NCBI GenBank assembly: GCA_002305315.1
Contig: DBQQ01000017.1
Span: 7,930 to 71,929, forward strand
Direction of reading: 5' to 3'
DNA from: Clostridiales bacterium UBA1390
GTDB taxonomy: Bacteria; Bacillota; Clostridia; Lachnospirales; Bianqueaceae
Length of the DNA stretch: 64,000 nt
The notes beneath the pieces were generated by a model. That model was not told the DNA's origin. It worked only from the letters and a program-made list of their open reading frames with translations, and made no database searches. The position numbers were made by a program, and so were the translations under genes. Below are positions 9,326 to 18,341 of this stretch, one piece after another. Every line of letters starts with the position of its first letter. The first letter of the stretch is position 1.

Positions 9326-10402
9326 TCAACTCTCCTCTTTCGCGTCCTGTTCCAATTGTCTTGCTTCCTGCACCAAGGCCGCAAGAAGCTGATCTTCCGG
9401 CACCTTATACAGGATCTCTCCTTTTTTGAAGATCAGCCCTTCTCCGTTTCCGCCGGCAATCCCAAGATCGGCCTCTCGCGCCTCCCCCGGTCCGTTCACC
9501 ACGCAGCCCATGACTGCGATGCGGATAGGCAGCGTCAGATCGGTCAGGGCTTCCTGCACCTGTTTCGCCAGTTTCACCAGGTCAATGGAGGTTCTGCCGC
9601 AAGTCGGGCAGGAGATAAACTCCGGTCCAAAACGGCGGAGTCCCGCAAATGTCAGGATCTTCCTGGCAGTACGTACTTCTTCTACCGGATCATCCGTCAG
9701 AGAGACCCGCAGGGTATCCCCAATTCCCGCATGGAGCATGATCCCGAGTCCCATGGCGGATTTGACTGCGCCGTCAAACAGCGTCCCCGCCTCCGTCACG
9801 CCCAGATGCAGCGGATAGGGATATTTTTCCGCAAAGGCCAGATAGGCATCCGCACAAAGATTTAAATGGGAGGCCTTCAAAGATACTACAATGTCTGCAA
9901 AATCAAATTGTTCCAACAAGCGTACGTTTTCTTCGGCGCTCTCTACCAGCGCTTCCACCGTGGGGCCTCCATATTTGGCCACCAGGTCTTTCCGCAGAGA
10001 CCCCGCGTTCACACCGATGCGAATCGGTACGTGATGCGCCTTACAGACATCTACTACCGCCTTGATACGGTCTTCGGAACCGATATTGCCCGGATTGATC
10101 CGAATCTTATCCGCGCCATGTTCTACGGCCGCGATCGCCAGGCGATAATCGAAATGAATATCGGCCACGAGCGGAATCGAGATATTTTCTTTGATCTTCC
10201 AGAAGGCTTCCGCCGACTCCATATCCGGCACCGTCGCTCGAATGATCTCACAGCCGGCCTCTTCCAGCGCATGGATCTGACGAATCGTCGCCTCCGCATC
10301 CTTCGTTTTGGTATTCGTCATAGACTGAATCCAAATCGGCGCACCGCCTCCTAAGGGCAGTTTTCCCACGCGAATCTGTTTTGTTTTCTCTCGTGTATAC
10401 AT
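9326..10402 (-). CDS. ispG: 4-hydroxy-3-methylbut-2-en-1-yl diphosphate synthase (flavodoxin) IspG
   Basis: IspG is the [4Fe-4S] enzyme of the sixth step of the MEP isoprenoid pathway, making HMBPP from MEcPP. The 358-residue length fits the bacterial TIM-barrel form. The cluster ligands are visible: SCPTCGR near residue 268 and GCVVNGPGEA near 308. ATG start at 10400-10402. It stands between rseP (26 nt) and polC (6 nt). dxr in the same gene series and ispF at 30646 belong to the same pathway. Confidence 0.97.
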   Translation of the reverse strand: MYTREKTKQIRVGKLPLGGGAPIWIQSMTNTKTKDAEATIRQIHALEEAGCEIIRATVPDMESAEAFWKIKENISIPLVADIHFDYRLAIAAVEHGADKIRINPGNIGSEDRIKAVVDVCKAHHVPIRIGVNAGSLRKDLVAKYGGPTVEALVESAEENVRLLEQFDFADIVVSLKASHLNLCADAYLAFAEKYPYPLHLGVTEAGTLFDGAVKSAMGLGIMLHAGIGDTLRVSLTDDPVEEVRTARKILTFAGLRRFGPEFISCPTCGRTSIDLVKLAKQVQEALTDLTLPIRIAVMGCVVNGPGEAREADLGIAGGNGEGLIFKKGEILYKVPEDQLLAALVQEARQLEQDAKEES

Positions 10403-10427
10403 CCTTCACACTCCGATTTCCATAGAT

Positions 10428-11513
10428 TTACGCAAACAGTCTCACAATATCCTGATATGCCACAAACAACATCAGAAGCATCAAAAGCAGAAAGCCTACC
10501 GTATAGATTCCATTTTCCAGCTGTGGCGACAAAGGTTTCTTCCGAATCCCTTCCAGGGCCAGAAATATCAGACGGCTTCCATCCAGCGCCGGAATCGGAA
10601 ACAGATTCATGACGCCCATATTCGCGGATAAAAGCGCTGTTAAGCTCAGCACATTCAGAATGCCGGCCCAGATATCCACCTGCGCCCCGACACTGTAGGA
10701 TTCGCCTACGACGCTGACGATTCCAATCGGGCCCATCATATTGTTAAAGGATACCTGCCCTGTGATGAGCTGCACCACACTGCGGATGACCACTTCCACG
10801 TCTCCTACCATCTGCCAGAAAGACTGGGCAATCGTATTCCAGATCACCTCTGGAAGCACACCGATTCCCTCCTCTGCAAGGATTTCTCCCCAACTCTGAC
10901 TGCGACCTTCCGCCGTGATCCCAATCCGATACCGTTCCAATTCTTCGTCGTATTGCGGTGTGATCGTGACGGTACTCCTCGTGCCATCTGCCTTCTCAAC
11001 TGTGATCTCCACCGGTACATCCTGTACATCCATCAATGCATACTGCAGGTCCTGAAGAATGTGCACCGATTCGCCGTTGATCCTCACGATCCGATCTCCC
11101 ACCTCAAGGCCGGCTGCTTCCGCACCGTATCCCGCGTCTAAAGCGCCGATCACTGTCGTCGTATATCCGGTGGAAGCAATCACCACAATCCCCAAAATAA
11201 AAGCCGTCAGAATATTCATGAGCGGCCCTGCCGCCACAATCGTCATGCGGGCCCAGGCGGACTTCCCGGAAAAAGAACCTTCTCCCTCCACCTGTTCCGT
11301 CTCACCCAACATCTGACAGTATCCGCCGATGGGGAAAACCCGCCAGGAAAACACGGTTCCTGTCTTCTTCGATGTATGACTTTTGATCTTGGGCCCCATA
11401 CCCAGCGCAAACTCCTGTACGAAAACCCCATGCGCACGAGCCGCAATAAAATGTCCCCATTCATGAATCAAGATCATGAAACCAAACACCAGTATGGCGA
11501 TGATGATCCCCAA
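10428..11513 (-). CDS. rseP: RIP site-2 zinc metalloprotease RseP
   Basis: This is a membrane-embedded site-2 protease that cleaves transmembrane substrates such as anti-sigma factors and remnant signal peptides. The zinc motif HEWGH is at about residues 18-22 in the first membrane segment, a PDZ domain spans about 115-200, and the third metal-ligand motif is NLFPIPALDG near residue 303. The 361-residue length is usual for Firmicutes. The start is a TTG at 11511-11513 with AAAGGTGG 7 nt upstream; no ATG is as well placed. It lies 15 nt after dxr. Confidence 0.95.
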   Translation of the reverse strand: MGIIIAILVFGFMILIHEWGHFIAARAHGVFVQEFALGMGPKIKSHTSKKTGTVFSWRVFPIGGYCQMLGETEQVEGEGSFSGKSAWARMTIVAAGPLMNILTAFILGIVVIASTGYTTTVIGALDAGYGAEAAGLEVGDRIVRINGESVHILQDLQYALMDVQDVPVEITVEKADGTRSTVTITPQYDEELERYRIGITAEGRSQSWGEILAEEGIGVLPEVIWNTIAQSFWQMVGDVEVVIRSVVQLITGQVSFNNMMGPIGIVSVVGESYSVGAQVDIWAGILNVLSLTALLSANMGVMNLFPIPALDGSRLIFLALEGIRKKPLSPQLENGIYTVGFLLLMLLMLFVAYQDIVRLFA

Positions 11514-11528
11514 TCCGTTCCCACCTTT

Positions 11529-12686
11529 CTACAATGCTTCCCCAAACTCCTGCCTGATTCCCGTTTCCAGAGCAAACACATCTTCCAGCGTATAGTCCTC
11601 GCCGTCAAAGCCATGCCGTTCCGCCCATTCCATTCCCTGTTCGATCCATTGATAGATAGTCGTAAATCCGATACGATCCGCCAGAAAGGCGGCTACAGCA
11701 CACTCATTGGCCGCGTTCAGGGCCGCCGGGAACAGTCCTCCCCGCACCATAGCCTCTCTCGCCAAGCGCAGAGATACAAACACCTCTTCATCCGGCTTTT
11801 CAAAGGAAAGCATGCCGATCTGGGCCAGATCCAGGGGTTCTACTACCCTCTTTCCCCGCTTCGGATAGGCCAGAGCGACCTCAATCGGCAGCCGCATATC
11901 CGCTACCGCCAACTGGGCCAAGACGGAGCCATCCACCAGTTCTACCATAGAATGTATGATGCTCTGCGGATGCACCAATACGTCAATTTGCTCCGGCGGA
12001 CAATGAAAGAGCCACCTGGCCTCGATCATCTCCAGTCCCTTATTGACCATGGAGGCGGAATCGATGGTGATCTTCGCGCCCATACTCCAGTTCGGATGCC
12101 GCAAAGCCTGTTCCTTGCGCACACCGGCAAGCTCAGAAGCGCGCATCCCCCGGAAGGGCCCTCCGGAAGCCGTCAGTATAATTTTATGCAGGCTCCCTGG
12201 ATCTATACCCGCGAGACATTGAAAGATCGCGCCATGCTCGCTGTCCACCGGCAGAATCCGAACGCCCTTCTTCTCTGCCAGACCCATGATCAGCTTTCCG
12301 GCGCATACCAGCGTCTCCTTATTGGCCAGTGCGATATCTTTGCCCGCCTGAATGGCCTGTACCGTAGGCCGCAATCCAATCATTCCGACCATGGCCGTCA
12401 CCACCATATCCGCTTCCGGCATGGATACGATCTCTAAAAGCCCCTCCATACCGCATAGCAATTGGGTATCCGGCTCATGCCAATCGGCCGCCAGCCTGGC
12501 GTACGCCGCCTCATCATAGACCACCGCCGCTTTGGGATGAAACTGGCGCACCTGTTCCACCAGTTTTTGCACAGAGGTCCGCACCGCCAACCCCACCACG
12601 CGAAACTCCTCCGGCGCACGTGCCGCCACATCCAGCGTCTGTGTCCCAATGGATCCCGTGGAACCCAGTACCACAATGTTCTTCAT
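11529..12686 (-). CDS. dxr: 1-deoxy-D-xylulose 5-phosphate reductoisomerase
   Basis: Dxr converts DXP to MEP with NADPH, the committed step of the MEP pathway. The 385-residue protein starts with the nucleotide-binding GSTGSIGTQTLDV and carries the metal and substrate motifs PVDSEHGAIFQ and TASGGPFR and, later, HPQSIIHSMVE and the loop ASMVNKGLEMIEA. ATG start preceded by AAAGGAG. It follows cdsA by 12 nt. Confidence 0.97.
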   Translation of the reverse strand: MKNIVVLGSTGSIGTQTLDVAARAPEEFRVVGLAVRTSVQKLVEQVRQFHPKAAVVYDEAAYARLAADWHEPDTQLLCGMEGLLEIVSMPEADMVVTAMVGMIGLRPTVQAIQAGKDIALANKETLVCAGKLIMGLAEKKGVRILPVDSEHGAIFQCLAGIDPGSLHKIILTASGGPFRGMRASELAGVRKEQALRHPNWSMGAKITIDSASMVNKGLEMIEARWLFHCPPEQIDVLVHPQSIIHSMVELVDGSVLAQLAVADMRLPIEVALAYPKRGKRVVEPLDLAQIGMLSFEKPDEEVFVSLRLAREAMVRGGLFPAALNAANECAVAAFLADRIGFTTIYQWIEQGMEWAERHGFDGEDYTLEDVFALETGIRQEFGEAL

Positions 12687-12698
12687 ATCATTACTCCT

Positions 12699-13526
12699 TT
12701 ACGACAAGTATGTCATCACAAAGATCACGATCATAATGGCTGGCCCTACCAACAGGGTAGAATCAAACCGATCCAGAATGCCTCCATGCCCCGGTATCAG
12801 ATGCCCAAAATCCTTGATACCCATGACCCGCTTGATGGAGGAGGCAAACAGATCTCCCAGCTGTCCCAGGAGCGCACCGAATAGGCCAATAAAGAAGCTC
12901 AGAATATAGAGATCCGCACTGTCCACATGCACAAACGAATGGATGCAGAATGCGTAAATCATGGAAAGCAGAATGGCTCCCAATGTACCGCCTATCGCTC
13001 CCTCCACTGTCTTCTTCGGACTCAGATGAGGAGACATCTTATGCTTGCCAAAGAATCGGCCGGCCAAGTACGCGCAGGTATCGCAGCCCCATGAGGCCAT
13101 GAACACATACCAGACATAGAAAATGCCATCCTCCTGCTCCCGCAGAAAGTATAGAAACGAAAAGAGCACAGGAACATACAGGAATCCCATCAGGGTCAAT
13201 GCTCCATCCTCCACCCGTCTTTTCGGATAGGCTGTGACGCTCCGGATCATCAGCGCCATCAGGAAAACGACGATATACAGCAGAAAAATGGCCGAACTCC
13301 ACACATTTTCGATAGCACTCCATATCAAACCATAATAAAACAGAGTGCCTGCCATTCCCAAGTACAGGTAGGGCTTATGCCCGCCGGCACTCACGGCATG
13401 GTAGAATTCCCAAAGACCGATCAGACTCATGGCAAGAAGACCGACGAGAAGGAGAATTCCGCCCACATACATCAGTCCGATCATGATGAGAACCAGAATC
13501 ACACCGCTGATCGTTCTCTTAAGCAT
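12699..13526 (-). CDS. cdsA: Phosphatidate cytidylyltransferase
   Basis: CdsA makes CDP-diacylglycerol from CTP and phosphatidic acid for phospholipid synthesis. The 275-residue protein has many membrane segments and the family signature near the C terminus, SSIKRVMGIKDFGHLIPGHG followed by ILDRFDS. The ATG at 13524-13526 is chosen because AAGGGAGG lies just upstream; an upstream in-frame start would add 17 residues that overlap uppS. Order uppS-cdsA-dxr is standard. Confidence 0.96.
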   Translation of the reverse strand: MLKRTISGVILVLIMIGLMYVGGILLLVGLLAMSLIGLWEFYHAVSAGGHKPYLYLGMAGTLFYYGLIWSAIENVWSSAIFLLYIVVFLMALMIRSVTAYPKRRVEDGALTLMGFLYVPVLFSFLYFLREQEDGIFYVWYVFMASWGCDTCAYLAGRFFGKHKMSPHLSPKKTVEGAIGGTLGAILLSMIYAFCIHSFVHVDSADLYILSFFIGLFGALLGQLGDLFASSIKRVMGIKDFGHLIPGHGGILDRFDSTLLVGPAIMIVIFVMTYLS

Positions 13527-13539
13527 CCCTATCCCTCCC

Positions 13540-14265
13540 TTATTTTCTGCCGCCGAATCGGCGCTGCCGTCCGGCATAGCTGAGTATGGCCTCCTCTAAA
13601 TCCTGCGGCGTAAAATCCGGCCAGTACTTCGAGGAAAAATAAAATTCGCTATATGCCAACTGCCATAGAAGGAAATTGCTGATTCTCTCTTCTCCACTGG
13701 TCCGGATCAAAAGATCCGGATCCGGAATTCCAGCCGTATCCAGATGATCGCTGATCACGTTCTCCGTAATGAGATTCGGGGATATTTTCTCTTCCGCGAT
13801 TCTCTGTACGGCCCGCCGAATCTCGTCTCGTCCGCCGTAGTTGATCGCAAACTGCAAATAAAAGGAATTGAGATGGGCCGTCGACTGTTCCACATCGGCA
13901 ATCAATGCCTGAAGATCCGGTGCCAGCCCCGATTTATCCCCTAATACCCGAATCCGGATATTTCTGCGAATCGCGTCTTTCTTGTTCTTAATCAGGTATC
14001 GCTTCAAAAGCATCATCAGATAAGAAACTTCCTCCTGACTGCGTTTCCAGTTTTCCGTAGAAAACGCATAGACGGTCAGATAGGAAATCCCCATATCAAT
14101 CAGAGCGTCCGATATGGTCTCCACATTCTCTGCACCTGTCAGGTGTCCCTTCGATCTGGATACCCCATGTTCCTCAGCCCATCGACCGTTACCGTCCAAA
14201 ATAATCGCCACATGCCGGGGAAGTCTCTCTTTCGGAAGCTTCTCCACTCGTTCATATTGTCCCAT
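13540..14265 (-). CDS. uppS: Isoprenyl transferase (undecaprenyl diphosphate synthase)
   Basis: UppS condenses isopentenyl diphosphate onto farnesyl diphosphate to make the C55 carrier for cell wall synthesis. The 241-residue protein has the catalytic Asp in IILDGNGRWA (about residue 23) and the C-terminal signature DLLIRTSGEERISNFLLWQ with YSEFYF after it. It stands between frr (60 nt) and cdsA (13 nt). Confidence 0.97.
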   Translation of the reverse strand: MGQYERVEKLPKERLPRHVAIILDGNGRWAEEHGVSRSKGHLTGAENVETISDALIDMGISYLTVYAFSTENWKRSQEEVSYLMMLLKRYLIKNKKDAIRRNIRIRVLGDKSGLAPDLQALIADVEQSTAHLNSFYLQFAINYGGRDEIRRAVQRIAEEKISPNLITENVISDHLDTAGIPDPDLLIRTSGEERISNFLLWQLAYSEFYFSSKYWPDFTPQDLEEAILSYAGRQRRFGGRK

Positions 14266-14325
14266 ATGATCCTCTTCTCCTGCCCCATGAAGGAAAGAGG
14301 CCGATTCGCATCAGCCTCCTGCTTC

Positions 14326-14883
14326 TTATACGGACATAACTTCTTTTGTCTTCTTCTCGATTCTGCTGTCGATCTCTTTGATAAAACGATCCGTCAAATC
14401 CTGCATTTCCTTTTCCAAGCCCTTCAGGTCGTCCTCTGTCATATCGCTGTCCTTCTTCTGCTTCTTGAAGGCATCCATACCGTCTCTGCGGATATTGCGC
14501 ACCGCCACTTTAGCTGCCTCGCCCCGCTTCTTCACTTCCTTGCTCTGCTCCTTACGCTTCTCTTCCGTGAGTTCCGGGAATACCAGGCGGATGGCCTTAC
14601 CGTCATTCGTCGGATTGATTCCGATATCGGACATCAAAATGGCCTTCTCGATCTTCTTGATCATGGAGGCATCCCAGGGCTGAATGACCAGAAGTCGTGC
14701 CTCAGGCACTGTAATATTGCCCACTTGCTGCAATGGGGTCGGAGAACCGTAATAATCCACCACGATCTTATCCAGTACATGAGGATTCGCACGACCTACC
14801 CGAATGGTATTGAACTCCTCCTCCAACGCCAGGATGGCTTTCTCCATCCGCTCCTCATACGGCTTCATATCTGACTTTGCCAT
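14326..14883 (-). CDS. frr: Ribosome recycling factor
   Basis: RRF splits post-termination ribosomes together with EF-G. The 185-residue protein has the usual length and motifs (FNTIRVGRANP near 24-34, VDYYGSPTPL near 49-58, and the RRDGMDAFKKQKKD stretch). ATG start with AAAGGAGAG upstream. It lies 24 nt after pyrH. Confidence 0.98.
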   Translation of the reverse strand: MAKSDMKPYEERMEKAILALEEEFNTIRVGRANPHVLDKIVVDYYGSPTPLQQVGNITVPEARLLVIQPWDASMIKKIEKAILMSDIGINPTNDGKAIRLVFPELTEEKRKEQSKEVKKRGEAAKVAVRNIRRDGMDAFKKQKKDSDMTEDDLKGLEKEMQDLTDRFIKEIDSRIEKKTKEVMSV

Positions 14884-14907
14884 TGTACTCTCTCCTTTGC
14901 CTTTATT

Positions 14908-15609
14908 TTATCCTACAATGGTGGTACCGATCTTCTCGCCATTCACCACGCGAATAATGCTCCGTTCTTCCTTCAGGGCGAACAACACCGCCGGCATGTG
15001 ATTTTCCATGCAGAGGGCTGCCGCGGGCAGATCCATCACCATCAGGTTCTTCTCCAGGATCTCCTGATAGGTGAGCTCGTCATACCGCTTCGCCTGCGGG
15101 TTCTTACGAGGATCATCATCATACACGCCATCCACACTCTTTGCCATGAGCATGACATCGCAATCCGTCTCCACGGCACGCAGCGCGATCGCCATATCAG
15201 TCGAGAAATATGGATGTCCTGTACCGCCTGCATAGAAGACCACCTTGCCTTCCGCCAGATCCCGGTTCACCTTGTCCTTATTGAAATTCTCCGTATAGAG
15301 TCCGACAGGATAGGGCGCATAAATGGAGGTATCCATACCCTCTCCCCGAAAGATCTCAGAAGCGTACAGACAATTCATCACCGTAGCCAACATACCAATC
15401 TGATCCGCCTTCACCCGGTCCATCTCCTGAGAGCTTCTGCCGCGCCAGAAATTGCCCGCGCCGATGACGATTCCAATCTGTGTGCCCTGTGCATGGGCCT
15501 CTTTCACCTGCCCGGCAACCTGCCGCACCGTCGCCTCGTCAAATCCGAATCCCTTGTCCCCGGACAATGCCTCGCCGCTCAGCTTCAGTAAAATACGATG
15601 ATATTTCAT
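14908..15609 (-). CDS. pyrH: UMP kinase
   Basis: PyrH phosphorylates UMP to UDP. The 233-residue protein belongs to the amino acid kinase fold, with LKLSGEAL at residues 8-15, the GAGNFWRGR loop near 52-60 and MDLPAAALCMEN near the C terminus. ATG start with CAGGAGGTAC upstream. In most relatives pyrH directly follows tsf; here about 6.6 kb of accessory genes intervenes, and pyrH has its own strong promoter. Confidence 0.97.
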   Translation of the reverse strand: MKYHRILLKLSGEALSGDKGFGFDEATVRQVAGQVKEAHAQGTQIGIVIGAGNFWRGRSSQEMDRVKADQIGMLATVMNCLYASEIFRGEGMDTSIYAPYPVGLYTENFNKDKVNRDLAEGKVVFYAGGTGHPYFSTDMAIALRAVETDCDVMLMAKSVDGVYDDDPRKNPQAKRYDELTYQEILEKNLMVMDLPAAALCMENHMPAVLFALKEERSIIRVVNGEKIGTTIVG

Positions 15610-15669
15610 TCCAATGTACCTCCTGAAACGCCCCGTCTACACAGAGCTTCCTTTGTCTTCTCGCCTAAT

Positions 15670-15698
15670 ATCATATCAGCAAAAGCACCGCCTGTCAA
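15670..15698 (-). promoter_or_regulatory. Promoter of the pyrH-polC gene series
   Basis: On the minus strand TTGACA (15693-15698), 17 nt, TATGAT (15670-15675) is a near-consensus sigma-A promoter. It starts 3 bases after the stop codon of the upstream GH3 gene and gives a leader of about 55 nt before pyrH. Confidence 0.88.
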
Positions 15699-15701
15699 GT
15701 A

Positions 15702-18272
15702 TTATTCCGCGGTCATATAGGTTCCCAGTCCGCTGAACTGACGAGAATAACTCACCGCTTCCTCGTATCGTCCCGACTGCAGAATGATACGAATGGTATT
15801 CCAGATGCATCGCTTCAGATCCATGATATCCAGCGTCCCATCAGCGAGCGCTGTCCGTATGCTCTCAAAGTCCATCTCCATACCAGGCATGACCATGTCG
15901 TTCCCCGCTCTCATGCATCCTGCGGCCGTACACTCACCCCGCGGCGTCGCATTGGTCGTGGTCCAGTCCGTCATGATCGCACCCGCAAATCCCCATTCAT
16001 CTCGCGCCGCCTTCGTACAAAGATCATAATGGTTTGCCGCATGGATCCCATTGATCATGTTATAGGACGTCATGATCGCCATCGGCTGTGCATCCCGCAC
16101 GGCGATCTCGAAGCCCTTGAGATAGATCTCCCGCAAGGCACGCTCCGACAGGATCGAATCGGATCCCATTCGGTAATCTTCCTGGTTATTGCAGGCAAAA
16201 TGCTTAATCGTAGCTCCTCGCCCCGCTATGCTCTGCACGCCACGCACAATCGCGCTGGCCGTCATGCCAGATACCAGCGGATCCTCGGAATAATACTCGA
16301 AATTCCGGCCGCACAACGGGTTTCGGTGAATGTTCATACCGGGCGCCAGCCACAGATCCACCTGAAACAGCTCCATTTCACGCCCGATCATCTCTCCTAT
16401 TTCATGCAGTAAATCCTGATTCCATGTCTGTGCCAGGAGGGTACCCACAGGGATGGCCGTACAATACTGGTAATACGTCGTTCCTTTCTTTTCTTTTTTC
16501 TGTGAGAAATATCCTCGCTCAAAAGACGCCAGGAAGTCTCTGCCCATGACTTGCCCATTCTCGACCTGATACGTCTGATGAAGCCGTATGCCTGCCGGTC
16601 CATCCGCTAAGACAATACTGGCCACATTCCATGGGTCCTCTGCCGCGACCGACGATGTCTCCGCCGCGGATCCCGGAATCGATACACCGGCAGACCCTAA
16701 TGCACTGCTTTCCTGTCCCCGACTGGGTTCGCCGCAGGCCAGATGTATGAGCTGTTCTGTGGAGAGCTGCTCCACAATCTCACCCGCTTGCCCGGATAAC
16801 GGTTTCTTCGCTGTCATATAGGCTACGGTCTGGCTGGGCAGATCCTGCGATGCGATTTCTACGCTGCACAGGCCCTCCGCTTCCTTATGCCAGGCGGCTT
16901 CCCGCTCCCTGGTACGTCTCGGATCCGGAGAAAATTCCTCGATATTTTCCTGCGGCACGCAAATCGGCGCACATTGCAGCAGGACATGCTCCTGATCCAG
17001 GTGCAGTGAGCCCGAAAGCCGCGCACTCTCCAGGGAATCTCCCACCCATACACCATATAAGCCGGCTTCCAGCACCCAGGCCGACTGCTTCTCATCGTAC
17101 GATGCCAATTGCTCGATAGAAAACGAAACCGTAAGGTCACAGGACGCACCGGGCTGCAAGACTTTTGTCTTTCCAAAGCCCGCCAGCCTTCGAAACTCTT
17201 TCACGAGACGGCCCTGGGGACAGGATACATAGACCTGCAGCACCTCCTTACCGCTATACTGGTCTCCCGTATTCGTAACCCGTGTCTGAACCCGAATCTG
17301 CTTTGCCGAAACATCCCAGACGATATGCGGTACCTCCCATGAGAATGAGGTATAGGAGAGCCCATGGCCAAATCCGAAACGCGCAGGCAATTCGAACGTG
17401 TCAAAATAACGATACCCTACATAGATGCCTTCCCGATACACTTCTCGCTCCATATGACCGCTATGATAGCTATACGTGTCCGCACTGGGATAATCCGCAT
17501 AGCTCCTGGCCCAGGTGTCTACCAACTTACCTGATGGCGTAACATCTCCCGCAAATACATCAGCCAACGCGTTTCCGCCTTCCTGTCCCGCCTGAACGTA
17601 GTACAAAGCAGCCTCTATCTTGGGATACTTCTCCAAAAAGCCCAGATCCACCGGTCCTCCGGCATTGATCACAAGGACGATATGGTCGTAACAACGGCTT
17701 AGCTGCGCCAGTAATCCCTCTTCCTCATCCGATAGGAAATAGTCTCCCTTCTCATCACGTCGATCCGCATTCTCGCCTGCAACCCGCGCCAGCACAAACA
17801 CTGCCGTATCGGCACCATCTTCTTTGGCCATCTCTTCATCAATCTGGGGACCTGCCAACATATGGTACGGCGTAGTCGAATACGCATTAAAAAAGTTGCC
17901 ATTCATCTGCTCCATCTTGCGCAGAATCGTATCTCTCCATTCTTCTCTGGACGAATGATACAGCTGCTCATACGCCGTGAGCCAGAACTCACTCGTGATC
18001 TCATATCCAGCATTCCGCAGCCCCTGGGCAATGGTCACAGACGCGCGTTCATTCACGTCTCCCGATCCTGTACCGCCTTTCACCGTACAAACGGCTCCGC
18101 CGCCATACAGACCAATCCGTGTGCCCTTGGCTATCGGAAGAAGCTGCCCCTCATTCTTCAGAAGTACAAATCCCTCCTCTGCCGCTTTCCTGGCCAGGCG
18201 GCCATGTTCCACTTCTCGCTGTGTTTTTTCCGGCGAAATGGTGCCGTTCCATGTTCTTTCTCGTACTTTCAT
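15702..18272 (-). CDS. Glycoside hydrolase family 3 beta-glucosidase-like enzyme with permuted domains
   Basis: GH3 enzymes remove terminal beta-linked sugars with a retaining mechanism. In this 856-residue protein the usual C-terminal alpha/beta sandwich comes first (about 20-260, with KGGTGSGDVNERAS), then a fibronectin-III-like domain (about 280-410), then the catalytic TIM barrel (about 480-850, with LADGPAGIRL, KHFACNNQE and the nucleophile region IMTDW, Asp at about 769). This reversed order is known from some rumen and gut Clostridia. There is no signal peptide, so it probably acts in the cytoplasm on imported oligosaccharides. ATG start preceded by CAGGAGGTAA. No sugar transporter is adjacent, and the exact substrate cannot be read from sequence. 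Confidence 0.9.
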   Translation of the reverse strand: MKVRERTWNGTISPEKTQREVEHGRLARKAAEEGFVLLKNEGQLLPIAKGTRIGLYGGGAVCTVKGGTGSGDVNERASVTIAQGLRNAGYEITSEFWLTAYEQLYHSSREEWRDTILRKMEQMNGNFFNAYSTTPYHMLAGPQIDEEMAKEDGADTAVFVLARVAGENADRRDEKGDYFLSDEEEGLLAQLSRCYDHIVLVINAGGPVDLGFLEKYPKIEAALYYVQAGQEGGNALADVFAGDVTPSGKLVDTWARSYADYPSADTYSYHSGHMEREVYREGIYVGYRYFDTFELPARFGFGHGLSYTSFSWEVPHIVWDVSAKQIRVQTRVTNTGDQYSGKEVLQVYVSCPQGRLVKEFRRLAGFGKTKVLQPGASCDLTVSFSIEQLASYDEKQSAWVLEAGLYGVWVGDSLESARLSGSLHLDQEHVLLQCAPICVPQENIEEFSPDPRRTREREAAWHKEAEGLCSVEIASQDLPSQTVAYMTAKKPLSGQAGEIVEQLSTEQLIHLACGEPSRGQESSALGSAGVSIPGSAAETSSVAAEDPWNVASIVLADGPAGIRLHQTYQVENGQVMGRDFLASFERGYFSQKKEKKGTTYYQYCTAIPVGTLLAQTWNQDLLHEIGEMIGREMELFQVDLWLAPGMNIHRNPLCGRNFEYYSEDPLVSGMTASAIVRGVQSIAGRGATIKHFACNNQEDYRMGSDSILSERALREIYLKGFEIAVRDAQPMAIMTSYNMINGIHAANHYDLCTKAARDEWGFAGAIMTDWTTTNATPRGECTAAGCMRAGNDMVMPGMEMDFESIRTALADGTLDIMDLKRCIWNTIRIILQSGRYEEAVSYSRQFSGLGTYMTAE

Positions 18273-18341
18273 GTGTATTTTACCTCCTGTTTGTCTCTAT
18301 TGTCTCACAAAAATACGATTTTGAACAGCCCCTTTTTGATT

